Shown here: positions 33,456 through 44,607 of the stretch, one piece after another
How positions within the stretch are numbered: the stretch's first letter is position 1
How the letters are laid out: each line of letters starts with the position of its first letter
DNA from: Modestobacter versicolor
GTDB taxonomy: Bacteria; Actinomycetota; Actinomycetes; Mycobacteriales; Geodermatophilaceae
Assembly (NCBI RefSeq): GCF_014195485.1
Contig: NZ_JACIBU010000002.1
Span: forward strand, 427,902 to 491,901
Direction of reading: 5' to 3'
Length of the DNA: 64,000 bases
Position numbers and translations under genes: made by a program
Notes under the pieces: generated by a model
Told to the model about the DNA's origin: nothing
The model's input: only the letters and a program-made list of their open reading frames with translations
The model's database searches: none

Positions 33456-34859
33456 TCAGGAGGCGAGCTCGACCAGGTACGCGACCTCCTGCTCGATGAG
33501 GTCGGCGAGCGCGTCGACGTCGCTGATGCTGTCCCGGTCGGCGTTGAGCCCGAAGTAGACGGTCCCGTCGTAGCTGGTGAGCCCGATGGCCAGCCCCTGG
33601 CCGCGCACCAGCGGCACCACCGGGAAGACCTCCACCACCCGCGCTCCTCCGGCGTACAGCGGCACCTGCGGCCCGGGCACGTTGGTCACCACCAGGTTGA
33701 ACAGCCGCCGGGACAACCCGCTGGCCGCCCGGGCCCCGAGCGCGTGCAGCGTGGGCGGGGCGAAGCCGGACAGCGCGCTGAGCGTGTCGGCGCCCACCGA
33801 CTGGCTGCTGGGGGCCAGCCCGCGCATCGCGAAGCTGATCCGGGCCAGCCGCACCCGGGGGTTGGGCTCCCCCACCGGCAGGTCGACCAGGAAGGAGCGG
33901 ACCTCGTTGACGGCCGACTCGTCCTCGCCGCGCACCGACACCGGCACCAGGGCCCGCACCGAGGTGCTGCCCACGACCGGCTCGCCCCGGGACAGCAGCC
34001 ACTCCCGCAGTGCGCCGGTCACCGAGGTGAGCAGGACGTCGTTGACCGTCCCGCCGAGCTCCTTGCGGACCGTCCGCAGGTCGTCCAGGGAGGCCCGGGC
34101 CACCGCCACCCGGCGCTGCCGGCCGATCGGGGCGTTGAGCGGGCTGACCGGGGCGGGCGACACCGCCGTCCGGGCGACCGCCGCGACCAGACCGCCGGCC
34201 ACCCCGGCCCAGCGGGCGGCCGTGGCACGCAGGTCGCCGACCGCGGTCCGCGCCGTGTCCAGCACGGCCGACGGGCGCTGCAGGTAGTCCTCGACCGCCT
34301 CCCAGACCAGCGCGGCCGACCCCGGGGGCCGACGTGGCCGCCACTGCTCCGCTGCCGACGGGACCGGCCGGACGGCGTCCTGCTCGGGGTCGAGGATCAC
34401 CTGGCCGATGTCGATGGCGCCCAGCCCGTCGACCAGCGCGGGGTGGGTCTTGGTCACCACCGCCGAGCGGTCGCCGGCCAGGCCCTCGACCAGGTACATC
34501 TCCCACAGCGGCCGGCTGCGGTCCAGCGGGCGGGCGGTCAGCCGCGCGACGAGGTCGAGCAGCTGCTCCGCGGTGCCCGGACGGGGCAGCGCCGACCGCC
34601 GCACGTGGTAGCTGATGTCGAAGTCCGGGTCGTCCACCCAGGCCGGGTTGGCCAGGTGCCCGGGCACCTCGACGATCCGCTGGCGGTAGCGGGGCACCAG
34701 CGGGAGCCGGGTGCGCACCAGCTCGATCAGCGCCTCGTGGTCCAGGCCCCCGCCGTCCGGGCACGCGTCCAGCACGATGACCCCGCCGACGTGCATCGGC
34801 GTGCCCGGTTCCTCCAGGTACAGGAACGAGGCGTCCAGTGCGGTGAGCCGCTCGACCAA
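33456..34859 (-). CDS. WS/DGAT-family acyltransferase (altered active site)
   Basis: A 467-residue protein of the wax ester synthase/diacylglycerol acyltransferase family. N-terminal LTALDASFLYLEEPGTPMHVG and later PLWEMYLVEGL, NVPGP and the C-terminal LNADRDSISD are characteristic. The catalytic HHxxxDG is HPALVDG (139-145): the first His and Asp are kept but the second His is Pro. The start is TTG 34859, 5 bases after GGGAGG, which gives the family-typical MVERLTALDASF; the GTG upstream is not needed. Acyl-CoA dependent esterification is expected if active, otherwise a non-catalytic paralogue. Confidence 0.88.
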   Translation of the reverse strand: MVERLTALDASFLYLEEPGTPMHVGGVIVLDACPDGGGLDHEALIELVRTRLPLVPRYRQRIVEVPGHLANPAWVDDPDFDISYHVRRSALPRPGTAEQLLDLVARLTARPLDRSRPLWEMYLVEGLAGDRSAVVTKTHPALVDGLGAIDIGQVILDPEQDAVRPVPSAAEQWRPRRPPGSAALVWEAVEDYLQRPSAVLDTARTAVGDLRATAARWAGVAGGLVAAVARTAVSPAPVSPLNAPIGRQRRVAVARASLDDLRTVRKELGGTVNDVLLTSVTGALREWLLSRGEPVVGSTSVRALVPVSVRGEDESAVNEVRSFLVDLPVGEPNPRVRLARISFAMRGLAPSSQSVGADTLSALSGFAPPTLHALGARAASGLSRRLFNLVVTNVPGPQVPLYAGGARVVEVFPVVPLVRGQGLAIGLTSYDGTVYFGLNADRDSISDVDALADLIEQEVAYLVELAS

Positions 34860-34940
34860 CGTGACCTCCCTCACCGGCAGACGCCACACGCTACGTCGGA
34901 CCGGACCGGGCGCACCGGCCGCCCCCTCCCCCGGTCCGTC

Positions 34941-36221
34941 TCAGCGACGCCGGCGACCTCGCCGGGCAGCCGGGCCGGGGACCCCGCTGAGCTCCGCGGC
35001 GAGCGCCCGCAGGCCGGCGCGCAGCGGTGAGTGCGGGGCCACCTCGGCGAGCGTCCGCCCGGACGCCAGCGCCGCGTCGGTCGCCTTCCGGTCGGCCGGC
35101 AGGAACGCCCGCACCTCGCGGCCGGCGAACCGGCTCAGCGCCGTGGCGATCTCCTGCCGGGCGTCGCCGGGCACCGGCCCGCGCCGCACCTGGTTCACCA
35201 CGACGACCGGCTCCACCCCCGGCAGCACCTCGCGCAGCTCCGCCAGAGCTCGGACGGTGCGCTGCAGCGCCACCGGGTCGGCGCCACTGACGCACAGCAC
35301 CTCGTCGGCGGCCTCGAGCACCGTCAGCGTCGCCCCGTTGCGCCGGGGCGCGGCGGTGTCGAACGACAGCTCCTCGTCCTCCTCGAGGGAGAACGCGCAG
35401 TCCACGACGGTCAGCGACGCCAGCCGGCGGGCCTCCTCGAGCACGACGGCCACCGCCTGCGGCCGCAGCTCGGGCCAGCGGTCGGCGCGGGCGAGCCCGG
35501 TCAGCACCCGCAGGTGCGGGCTCAGCGCCCACGCAAGCCGGGCCAGGCCCGCGAGGTCCAGCGTGCCCGCAGCCGCCTGCCGCGTGGCCGCGGCCACGCC
35601 CGGCGACTCGTCGAGCAGGCCCAGCACCTGCGCCACGACCCCGCCGTAGACGTCGGCGTCCACCAGCAGCGCGGGCACCTCCAGCCGGGCCGCCTCGTCG
35701 GCCAGCCCGACGGCGACGGTGGTCCGGCCCGGCGCGCCGGTGGGCCCCCACACCGCGACCACCCGCCCCGGACCGGCCGGCCGGGCGCCCGCCTCCGGGG
35801 GCAGCCCGAGCACCGGGAGCGCCGCACGGGGATCGGCCACGTCGTGCCCGACCGGCGGCACCCCGGACACCGCGTCCCGCAGCGCGCGGGCGATCTCCTC
35901 GGGCGGGGAGTCCGCCGGGAGCACCCGCACCACACCCAGCTGGCGCAGCCGCTCCGCCGCTCTCGTGTCGCCCGGTTCCACCAGCCCCACGACGGCGACC
36001 CCGGCCGCGGTCAGCCGCGCGACCGCGGCCCCGTCGAGCCGGCGCAGCTCGGCGGAGAGCAGCGCAGCCTGCCCCGTCCCGGTGCCGGCCGCGGCCAGCA
36101 GGTCGGCGACGTCGACGCAGCGGCGCACCACGGTGACCCCGTGGTCCTCGCGGTCCAGGGCACCGACGAGCTCGGACTCCCAGGCCGCGCCGGTGACCGC
36201 GGTGAAGACCTGCAGCGCCAT
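34941..36221 (-). CDS. CpaE-like MinD/ParA-type ATPase
   Basis: A 426-residue protein with an N-terminal receiver-like region and a ParA/MinD ATPase domain. The ATP loop is WGPTGAPGRTTVAVGLA, with Arg where the deviant Walker A normally has Lys. DADVYGG (switch I) and VVDCAFSL follow. The C-terminus is Arg-rich. CpaE proteins localise Flp/Tad pilus machinery, but no cpaF or pilus gene is nearby. It overlaps the SAF-domain gene by one base (TGATG). Confidence 0.8.
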   Translation of the reverse strand: MALQVFTAVTGAAWESELVGALDREDHGVTVVRRCVDVADLLAAAGTGTGQAALLSAELRRLDGAAVARLTAAGVAVVGLVEPGDTRAAERLRQLGVVRVLPADSPPEEIARALRDAVSGVPPVGHDVADPRAALPVLGLPPEAGARPAGPGRVVAVWGPTGAPGRTTVAVGLADEAARLEVPALLVDADVYGGVVAQVLGLLDESPGVAAATRQAAAGTLDLAGLARLAWALSPHLRVLTGLARADRWPELRPQAVAVVLEEARRLASLTVVDCAFSLEEDEELSFDTAAPRRNGATLTVLEAADEVLCVSGADPVALQRTVRALAELREVLPGVEPVVVVNQVRRGPVPGDARQEIATALSRFAGREVRAFLPADRKATDAALASGRTLAEVAPHSPLRAGLRALAAELSGVPGPAARRGRRRR

Positions 36222-36958
36222 CAGCCGGTGGGCCCCGCCGGTGCCGTGCCGGCCGGGGTCACGTCCTCGTCGGCGTCCACGGAGTCGCGCACGACGACGA
36301 CCAGACCGCGGCCACCGATGGCACCGAGCACACCGGCCGCGTCCTCCGCCGCGACGGCCACCACGACCTGCACGGTCGTCGTCGACGAGGAGAGCACGCC
36401 GTCACCGCGACCGGTGACCGCCTGCACGGGGGCCGCGGACACCACCAGGTCGACGTCCCCACCGGTCTGCGCGCTCGCCCCCACCGCCGGGTCGGCGACG
36501 GCGTACACGTCGACCACCTGCCCGCGGGCCAGGCTCGGCGGGACGTAGCCGGCCTGCACCGGCAGCGCGAGCTGCACCAGGCCGGTCGCCTCCTCCAGCG
36601 CCGAGCGCGGCAGCAGCTCGCCGGCGCGCACCGCCCGGCCGAGGACGCGCCCCTCGGGCTGCGTGCTCGTCGCCAGGTACTGGCCGGCGACGTCGTCCAG
36701 CCGCACCTGCACGGCCACCAGGTCGCCCTCGCCGAGCACCGTGCCCGCGGCGAGGTCGCCGGACGCCGACCAGACCGGGACCGTCGCGTCCGCGGCGGTG
36801 ACCACGCGTGCGCCCAGGAGCACCGAGGCGAGCACGAGCAGGACGCCGAGGACCAGCCGCAGGTCGAGCCAGCGCGGTGGCCGCACCCGGCGCGGGACCG
36901 GCCCGCCCGGCGGCGCCTCGGGGCGCCCGGCGACCGGGGCCGCAGTGGTCGCGCTCAT
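36221..36958 (-). CDS. SAF-domain membrane protein (CpaB-like)
   Basis: A 245-residue protein with a Pro/Arg-rich cytoplasmic N-terminus and one membrane segment (34-53). An SAF domain (about 60-125: SASGDLAAGTVLGEGDLVAV ... GRVLGRAVRAGELLPRSAL) and a C-terminal domain follow. CpaB/RcpC proteins with SAF domains assemble Flp pili; the following CpaE-like gene supports a related complex. ATG 36958 is used; a longer frame to 37009 is not supported. Confidence 0.8.
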   Translation of the reverse strand: MSATTAAPVAGRPEAPPGGPVPRRVRPPRWLDLRLVLGVLLVLASVLLGARVVTAADATVPVWSASGDLAAGTVLGEGDLVAVQVRLDDVAGQYLATSTQPEGRVLGRAVRAGELLPRSALEEATGLVQLALPVQAGYVPPSLARGQVVDVYAVADPAVGASAQTGGDVDLVVSAAPVQAVTGRGDGVLSSSTTTVQVVVAVAAEDAAGVLGAIGGRGLVVVVRDSVDADEDVTPAGTAPAGPTG

Positions 36959-37157
36959 CGGTCGATCGTCCCCGCTCGTCCGTGCCCCGTCGGTGCGCTG
37001 CTGCGCCACCGCCGCGCCCTGCTCGGGCGCGGAGGGAGATCATGACCGAGGCACGGGGCACGGCGCAGCGGTTGTCCACACCTTCGGGTGGGCCGCTCGG
37101 GCCCCGGTCACCCGGCTGCCACACTGGCGGGCACCTCAGACGGGAGACACCGACCCC

Positions 37158-37403
37158 ATGGCCACCCAGCGCTTCCTGACCCTCGACGACGTCGCGGAGA
37201 TCCTCAACGTCTCCTGGTCGCAGGCCTACGCGCTGGTGCGCCGCAAGGAGCTGATCGCCATCCAGATCGGCGGCCGGGGCCAGTGGCGGGTGGAGAAGGA
37301 CGAGCTGGAGCGCTTCATCCAGCAGAAGTACGCCGAGGCCCGCGCGACCACCGGCGCCGACGAGCCGGTGCCCGACGACGCCGAGGTCGACTCCCCCAGC
37401 TGA
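37158..37403 (+). CDS. BldC-like MerR/excisionase-type DNA-binding protein
   Basis: An 81-residue winged HTH protein, beginning MATQRFLTLDDVAEILNVSWSQAYALVRRKELIAI, with WRVEKDELERFI as the wing and helix. It matches BldC-type regulators of actinobacterial development in size and sequence; these bind DNA as head-to-tail oligomers on direct repeats. ATG 37158 is preceded by GGGAGAC. It is convergent with the following gene. Confidence 0.85.
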   Translation: MATQRFLTLDDVAEILNVSWSQAYALVRRKELIAIQIGGRGQWRVEKDELERFIQQKYAEARATTGADEPVPDDAEVDSPS

Positions 37404-37416
37404 CCGACCCGGGCGG

Positions 37417-37986
37417 TCAGCCGACCGCCGGCGACGACGTCCGGACGGCGACGACCGCCCGCAGCGGTAGTGCCCGCACCGCCTGCACCGCGCCCCGTCG
37501 GCGGGGCTGGTCCAGCGGGTGCTCGGCCAGCTCGACGAAGTCCGCGCCCACCCGGTCGAGGGTGCCGGTCAGCACGCCGCCGTCGACGAGCAGGCAGCTG
37601 ACCGCGGCCCGGTCGCGGGCGAGCCCGCGCAGTGCCCGGCGGAGGTCCAGCCGCCGGGCCACCTCCCCGGCCTCCGACGCCGGCGCGGTGACCGTGCCCA
37701 GCCCGCCCACGGCCGTCACCGCCTCCGCCGCCAGCAGCAACTCCCGCGCCTGACCGTCGACCAGCAGCAGCCAGTCCACCCCCACGTCGACGAGCCGCCC
37801 GGCCAGCTCACCCGCCCCCCGGCAGCGCACCGACAGCTGCTGCCCCACCGCACCCCGCAGCCGGTCGGCCAGGAGCACCCGCCCGAACTCGGCGCGCGCC
37901 CGGGAGGGCTCCTCGGCCTGCTCCGCGGCGGCCTCCTGCTCGGCCACCTGGGCCTCGAGGTCGGCGAACAGCTGCTCCCAGCGCAT
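37417..37986 (-). CDS. Conserved actinobacterial hypothetical protein
   Basis: A 189-residue protein of unknown function. The N-terminus is a charged helix (FADLEAQVAEQEAAAEQAEEPSRARAE, in parts) and the rest is beta-rich, with two Sm/LSm-like strands sets (LAGRLVDVGVDWLLLVDGQ and LLVDGGVLTGTLDRVGADFVELAEH). ATG 37986 lies 6 bases after TAGCCT with no ribosome binding site, a leaderless pattern. It is convergent with the BldC-like gene. Confidence 0.72.
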   Translation of the reverse strand: MRWEQLFADLEAQVAEQEAAAEQAEEPSRARAEFGRVLLADRLRGAVGQQLSVRCRGAGELAGRLVDVGVDWLLLVDGQARELLLAAEAVTAVGGLGTVTAPASEAGEVARRLDLRRALRGLARDRAAVSCLLVDGGVLTGTLDRVGADFVELAEHPLDQPRRRGAVQAVRALPLRAVVAVRTSSPAVG

Positions 37987-38020
37987 GGCGGCAGGCTATC
38001 CCGTCCACAGATCCATGCAT

Positions 38021-38047
38021 TTGGTTGCGTTTGCTTGCGTTGATGGT
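38021..38047. promoter_or_regulatory. 10-bp-spaced direct repeats in an AT-richer promoter
   Basis: TTGCGTT occurs at 38025-38031 and 38035-38041, exactly one helical turn apart. It lies in a stretch markedly richer in A/T than its surroundings, between the divergent hypothetical gene and the LysM-type gene. Such head-to-tail repeats are the kind of target bound by BldC-type proteins, whose gene is 0.6 kb away. Other factors could also bind. Confidence 0.5.
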
Positions 38048-38074
38048 GTTTCGTCAGGCGACAGGAGGTGGGGC

Positions 38075-38782
38075 ATGTCGCTGCGACGCTGGGCCGGGAC
38101 GACGGTCGTGATGTCCGCCGTGGCCTGGCTGCTCTGGGCGCTGGGTCCCGCGCTGCCCGAGCTGCGGGCGGCGGCGACCGACCCGCAGGGGCTGGTCGAC
38201 CGGGCGGGCGCCGACGCCCTGCTGCTCGTCGTCGTCCCGGTCCTGGCCTGGCTGTGCTGGGCCTGGGGCGCGCTGGGCCTGCTGCTCACGGTGGCCTCGA
38301 CGGCACCCGGGTGGGGCGGGCGGCTGGCCGGCCTGCTGCTCGGCGCGGTGCTGCCGGCCGGGGCCCGCCGGGCCGCCGCCCTGGCGCTCGGCCTGGGGCT
38401 GGCGGCAGCCGCACCGTCCCTGCTGCCGCCGCCCGGCCCGCCGGTGGTCGCCACGGTGACCGCCGCTGCCGGCGGAGAGCTCGGGGAGCCCGCACCAGCG
38501 CTCCCCGTCGACTGGCCGAGCCCCGCGTCCGCGGACGCGGTGCCGGACTGGCCGGGCGTCCCGGACTGGCCCGGGCCGGCACCCGGGGACCACGTCGTCG
38601 TGCGCGGCGACTGCCTCTGGGACATCGCCGCCGCGTGGCTGCACCGGACCGGGCCGGCCGCGCCGGTCGGCGACGCCGACGTCCACCGGGCCGTGCAGGC
38701 GTGGTGGCAGGCCAACGCCGACGTCATCGGGCCCGACCCCGACCTCCTGCTGCCCGGTCAGGTGCTCCGGCCACCCGGCTGA
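38075..38782 (+). CDS. Membrane protein with C-terminal LysM domain
   Basis: A 235-residue protein with three hydrophobic segments in the first 110 residues and a Pro/Ala linker. A LysM peptidoglycan-binding domain at the C-terminus (GDHVVVRGDCLWDIAAAWL ... LLLPGQVLRPPG) completes it. It should bind cell wall outside the membrane. ATG 38075 has AGGAGGTGG upstream. The Rv3235-like gene follows after 56 bp, and secA is downstream on the other strand. Confidence 0.85.
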   Translation: MSLRRWAGTTVVMSAVAWLLWALGPALPELRAAATDPQGLVDRAGADALLLVVVPVLAWLCWAWGALGLLLTVASTAPGWGGRLAGLLLGAVLPAGARRAAALALGLGLAAAAPSLLPPPGPPVVATVTAAAGGELGEPAPALPVDWPSPASADAVPDWPGVPDWPGPAPGDHVVVRGDCLWDIAAAWLHRTGPAAPVGDADVHRAVQAWWQANADVIGPDPDLLLPGQVLRPPG

Positions 38783-38838
38783 CGCACCGACCCGCCCCCG
38801 TCCCCACCTGCCGTCCGGCACCGCCGAGGAGAGCTCGC

Positions 38839-39411
38839 ATGACCACGTCCACCCACCCCGCGCTCGCACCGTCGGCGCCGGCACCTGCGCCACCGCGTCC
38901 GCGGTTGCACCTGGTCGTCGTCCCGACCCCGGGGCCGCCGCTGGCGGACGAGCGCGAGGCCGTGCGCCTGCTGGTGCCCGGGCGGCGCACCCGTCGCCCG
39001 GTGCCGCCTCCGGGCCCGCGCCCCCGCCGCGACCTGCCGGTCGCCGCCGGGGACGCCGCCGACTTCGGGCCGACCTGGTCCCGGCGCGCCGAGCTGCCCG
39101 ACCCGCAGGCGGTGGGACGGCGGCTGGTCACCGTGACGCTGGAGGCCTTCGCCGGGCGCCGGCCGGTCGGCCAGTTGCAGCCGCTGGTCAGCCCGGCGCT
39201 GTTCACGGCGCTCAGCGAGCGTCGTCGCCCGGGCTGGTGCACCACCGGCACCGCTCCGCTGCTGATCAGCTCGGTGCGGGTGTGCGAGCCGGTGGACGGC
39301 GTCGCCGAGGTCAGCGCGGTGGCGCGTCGCGGTGGCCGAGCCCACGCCGTCGCCGCGCGGCTGGAGGGCATCGACGGCCGCTGGAGGTGCACCGCCCTGC
39401 AGATCGGCTGA
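38839..39411 (+). CDS. Rv3235-family Ala/Arg/Pro-rich protein
   Basis: A 190-residue protein. The first ~75 residues are low-complexity (Pro/Ala/Arg), then a conserved C-terminal domain: AVGRRLVTVTLEAFAGRRPV ... PLVSPALFTAL ... GWCTTG and HAVAARLEGIDGRWRCTALQIG. It matches the Rv3235 family found upstream of secA in actinobacteria. Function is unknown. ATG 38839 has a nearby GAGGAGAG. Confidence 0.85.
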   Translation: MTTSTHPALAPSAPAPAPPRPRLHLVVVPTPGPPLADEREAVRLLVPGRRTRRPVPPPGPRPRRDLPVAAGDAADFGPTWSRRAELPDPQAVGRRLVTVTLEAFAGRRPVGQLQPLVSPALFTALSERRRPGWCTTGTAPLLISSVRVCEPVDGVAEVSAVARRGGRAHAVAARLEGIDGRWRCTALQIG

Positions 39412-39428
39412 TCGCAGCCCGGACAGCA

Positions 39429-39464
39429 GGACGCCCCGCCGGCCAGCTGGCCGACGGGGCGTCC
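39429..39464. terminator. Terminator hairpin between the Rv3235-like gene and secA
   Basis: Arms GGACGCCCCG (39429-39438) and CGGGGCGTCC (39455-39464) enclose a second palindrome, GGCCAGCTGGCC. It lies between convergent genes and probably terminates both. Confidence 0.85.
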
Positions 39465-39479
39465 TCCACGTCGTTGCTC

Positions 39480-39542
39480 GTCACGGCCCCGTCCGGAGGC
39501 TCGCCCCGAGCTTGCGAGGGGTGAGAGGGACGGGGTCCTTGT
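39480..39542 (-). repeat. Stop-abutting structured element, copy 4 (after secA)
   Basis: Read from secA: TGA, AC, AAGGACC. The outer helix is GGACCCCGTCC (39538-39528) with GGACGGGGCC (39494-39485), with the bulged A. The middle CTC/GAG pair covaries with CCC/GGG in other copies. The inner hairpin is CCCC-TCGCAAGCTC-GGGG. The outer helix is the same as in the DUF2236 copy. The separate terminator at 39429-39464 lies beyond. Confidence 0.85.
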
Positions 39543-42596
<3,054 letters not shown>

Positions 42597-42684
42597 GACC
42601 CCAGCGTAGGCGGCCGAGCTGGGAAGCGGTCCCGGCGCGGCCGGAGCACCTACCCGGATCGGGCGCTCCGTACCGTCCGTGGAC
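42597..42684. promoter_or_regulatory. secA / PPOX-gene divergent promoters
   Basis: An 88-bp region with opposed -10 hexamers: TACGCT (42608-42603) for secA and TACCGT (42671-42676) for the PPOX gene. Both are 6-8 bases from their start codons and neither gene has a ribosome binding site, so both transcripts are predicted to be leaderless. Confidence 0.6.
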
Positions 42685-43113
42685 GTGTCCTCCCCCACCG
42701 CACCCGTGTTCGGCCCCGGTCTGGTCACCTTCCTGACCGAGCGCCACCTGGCCACGCTGACCACCCTGCGCGCCGACGGCAGCCCGCACGTCGTCCCCGT
42801 GGGCGTCACGTTCGACGCCGCCACCGGCACCGCCCGGGTGATCACCTCCGGCACCTCGGCCAAGGCCCGGCACGTGCGGGCCGGGCAGTCGCGGGTCGCG
42901 GTCTGCCAGGTCGACGGCAAGGTGTGGACGACGCTGGAGGGCACCGCGGTGGTGCGCGACGACCCCGCCTCGATCGCCGACGCCGAGGCCCGCTACGCCG
43001 TCCGGTACCAGGAGCCGCGGGTCAACCCGGCCCGGGTCGTGCTGGAGATCTCGGTGGACCGGGTGCTGGGCAACGCGGAACGCTGGCGGGCCCCCGAGCA
43101 GGAGGCGCAGTGA
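42685..43113 (+). CDS. PPOX-class F420-dependent oxidoreductase-like protein
   Basis: A 142-residue split-barrel flavin/deazaflavin-binding protein. Typical features are [29 protein letters not shown] and later [20 protein letters not shown]. Many actinobacterial members use F420, which fits the cofD gene at the right edge. GTG 42685 is chosen because TACCGT lies 8 bases upstream; GTG 42679 is an alternative. It overlaps the GNAT gene by 4 bp and is divergent from secA. Confidence 0.82.
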   Translation: MSSPTAPVFGPGLVTFLTERHLATLTTLRADGSPHVVPVGVTFDAATGTARVITSGTSAKARHVRAGQSRVAVCQVDGKVWTTLEGTAVVRDDPASIADAEARYAVRYQEPRVNPARVVLEISVDRVLGNAERWRAPEQEAQ

Positions 43114-43673
43114 CCGGCATGGACCTGAGCGGCACCGACCTGACCACCGAGGTGGTGCGCACCCCGCGGCTGGTGCTGCGGCCCTTCCGCGAGGACGACG
43201 TCGACGCGGTGCACGCCGCCTGCCAGAGCCCGGACATCGCCCGCTGGATCTCCTCGATCGCGGTGCCCTACACCCGGGCGGACGCCGAGGCGTTCGTCAC
43301 CGGGGAGGCACCCGCCGCGCGCCGGGAGGGCACCGGCCTGACCGTGGCGATCGAGGCCGACGGCGTGCTGGTCGGCGCGAGCGGGGTGCACCGGATCGGC
43401 CAGCACCCGCTGGGCCCGGAGGTCGGCTACTGGATCGCGCCGGAGGCCCGCGGCTCCGGCTACGCGGCCGAGGCGGCGCACGCGCTGGCGGAGTGGGCGA
43501 TCGGGCTGGGCGCCCCGCGGGTCTACCTGGTGGCCGACGTGCTGAACACCGGCTCGCAGCACGTGGCCCGCAAGGCCGGCTTCACCCAGGAGGGCGTGCT
43601 GCGCTCCTACCTGCACTACCGGGACGGCAGCCGCGGGGACGCGGCGCTGTTCTCGCGCATCCCCGGCGACTGA
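43110..43673 (+). CDS. GNAT-family N-acetyltransferase (RimJ/RimL type)
   Basis: A 187-residue acetyltransferase with [13 protein letters not shown] (18-30), [18 protein letters not shown], the acetyl-CoA pyrophosphate loop region, and [21 protein letters not shown]. It may acetylate protein N-termini or small amines; the substrate is unknown. GTG 43110 overlaps the upstream stop as GTGA and is preceded by GGAGG. The end of the gene is duplicated: the 14-bp unit cgactgaacggcag is followed by a near copy. Confidence 0.88.
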   Translation: MTGMDLSGTDLTTEVVRTPRLVLRPFREDDVDAVHAACQSPDIARWISSIAVPYTRADAEAFVTGEAPAARREGTGLTVAIEADGVLVGASGVHRIGQHPLGPEVGYWIAPEARGSGYAAEAAHALAEWAIGLGAPRVYLVADVLNTGSQHVARKAGFTQEGVLRSYLHYRDGSRGDAALFSRIPGD

Positions 43674-43692
43674 ACGGCAGCGACTGAACGGC

Positions 43693-43730
43693 GGCGAGCC
43701 GCCCTCCGCGGGTGCGGAGGGCGGCTCGCC
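43693..43730. terminator. Strong hairpin between GNAT gene and hpf
   Basis: A 17-bp perfect stem (arms 43693-43709 and 43714-43730) with a 4-base loop, between the convergent stops of the GNAT gene and hpf. It is probably bidirectional. Confidence 0.9.
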
Positions 43731-43751
43731 GGACGTGCCTCAGGCGACCGG

Positions 43752-44513
43752 TCAGACGGTCGCGGGCTGTCGCTCCCCTGCGGCGCCGGCCATCGCGATG
43801 GCAGCGGCCGAGGCGGCCCCGTCCCCGGGATCGACCGGGGTGCCGAGGCGGATCAGGCCGTAGTCGAAGGCGTGCCGTCGGTAGACGACCGACGGCTGGC
43901 CGGTGTCGGCGCAGAGGAACATGAAGAAGTCGTGGCCGACCAGCTCCATCTCGTAGAGGGCCTGGTCGACGTGCATCGGGGTGGCCGGGTGCACCTTCTC
44001 GCGGACGATCCGCCCGGGCAGGTGCTCGTCCAGGTCGGTGACGAGCGGGGCGTCGGTGGCCCCGGTGTCACCGTCGAGCGCGGGTTCCGGGGCGCTGCTG
44101 ACCCCGATCGGCGCGTCGTCGGTGAGCAGCTGACCGACCGGCTGGTCGACCGCCACCGCATCGACCGGCACGGCGTCGACGCGCACGCTGGGTGGCGTCC
44201 GCCGGCCGTGGTGGACGCGGCGGCGGTCGTTCGCCCGCCGCATCCGGTTCTCCAGCTTCCCGGCCGCGAGTTCCAGCGCGGCGTAGAAGTCGGGGGCGCA
44301 GGCCTCCGCGCGCGCCACCGGGCCCTTGCCGCGCAGCGTGATCTCCACGCGCTGGCAGTTGGCCGCCTGACGGGGGTTCTTCTCGTGCAAGAGCTCGACG
44401 TCGATGCGGATGACCTTGCCGTCGAATCGTTCGAGCTGGCCGACCTTGTCTTCCACATGGGTGCGGAAGTGCTCGGGCACCTCGACGTTCCGACCTCGGA
44501 CCACGATCTCCAT
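43752..44513 (-). CDS. hpf: Long-form ribosome hibernation promoting factor
   Basis: A 253-residue long HPF. The N-terminal S30AE domain (MEIVVRGRNVEVPEHFRTHVEDKV ..., about 1-105) binds the 30S decoding region. A linker leads to the C-terminal dimerisation domain (RIVREKVHPATPMHVDQALYEMELVGHDFFMF ... about 168-240), which pairs ribosomes into 100S. ATG 44513 has GGGAGG upstream. TAGCGT about 45 bases upstream is a likely -10. It corresponds to Rv3241c, beside secA. Confidence 0.93.
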   Translation of the reverse strand: MEIVVRGRNVEVPEHFRTHVEDKVGQLERFDGKVIRIDVELLHEKNPRQAANCQRVEITLRGKGPVARAEACAPDFYAALELAAGKLENRMRRANDRRRVHHGRRTPPSVRVDAVPVDAVAVDQPVGQLLTDDAPIGVSSAPEPALDGDTGATDAPLVTDLDEHLPGRIVREKVHPATPMHVDQALYEMELVGHDFFMFLCADTGQPSVVYRRHAFDYGLIRLGTPVDPGDGAASAAAIAMAGAAGERQPATV

Positions 44514-44607
44514 GAGACCTCCCGGTTGAGCGGGCTGTGATCACCCCGACGCTAGACGCCTTCCCCGGGTCCCGACACCGGAACGACGCTGTGCGTTCGG
44601 CCGGAGT

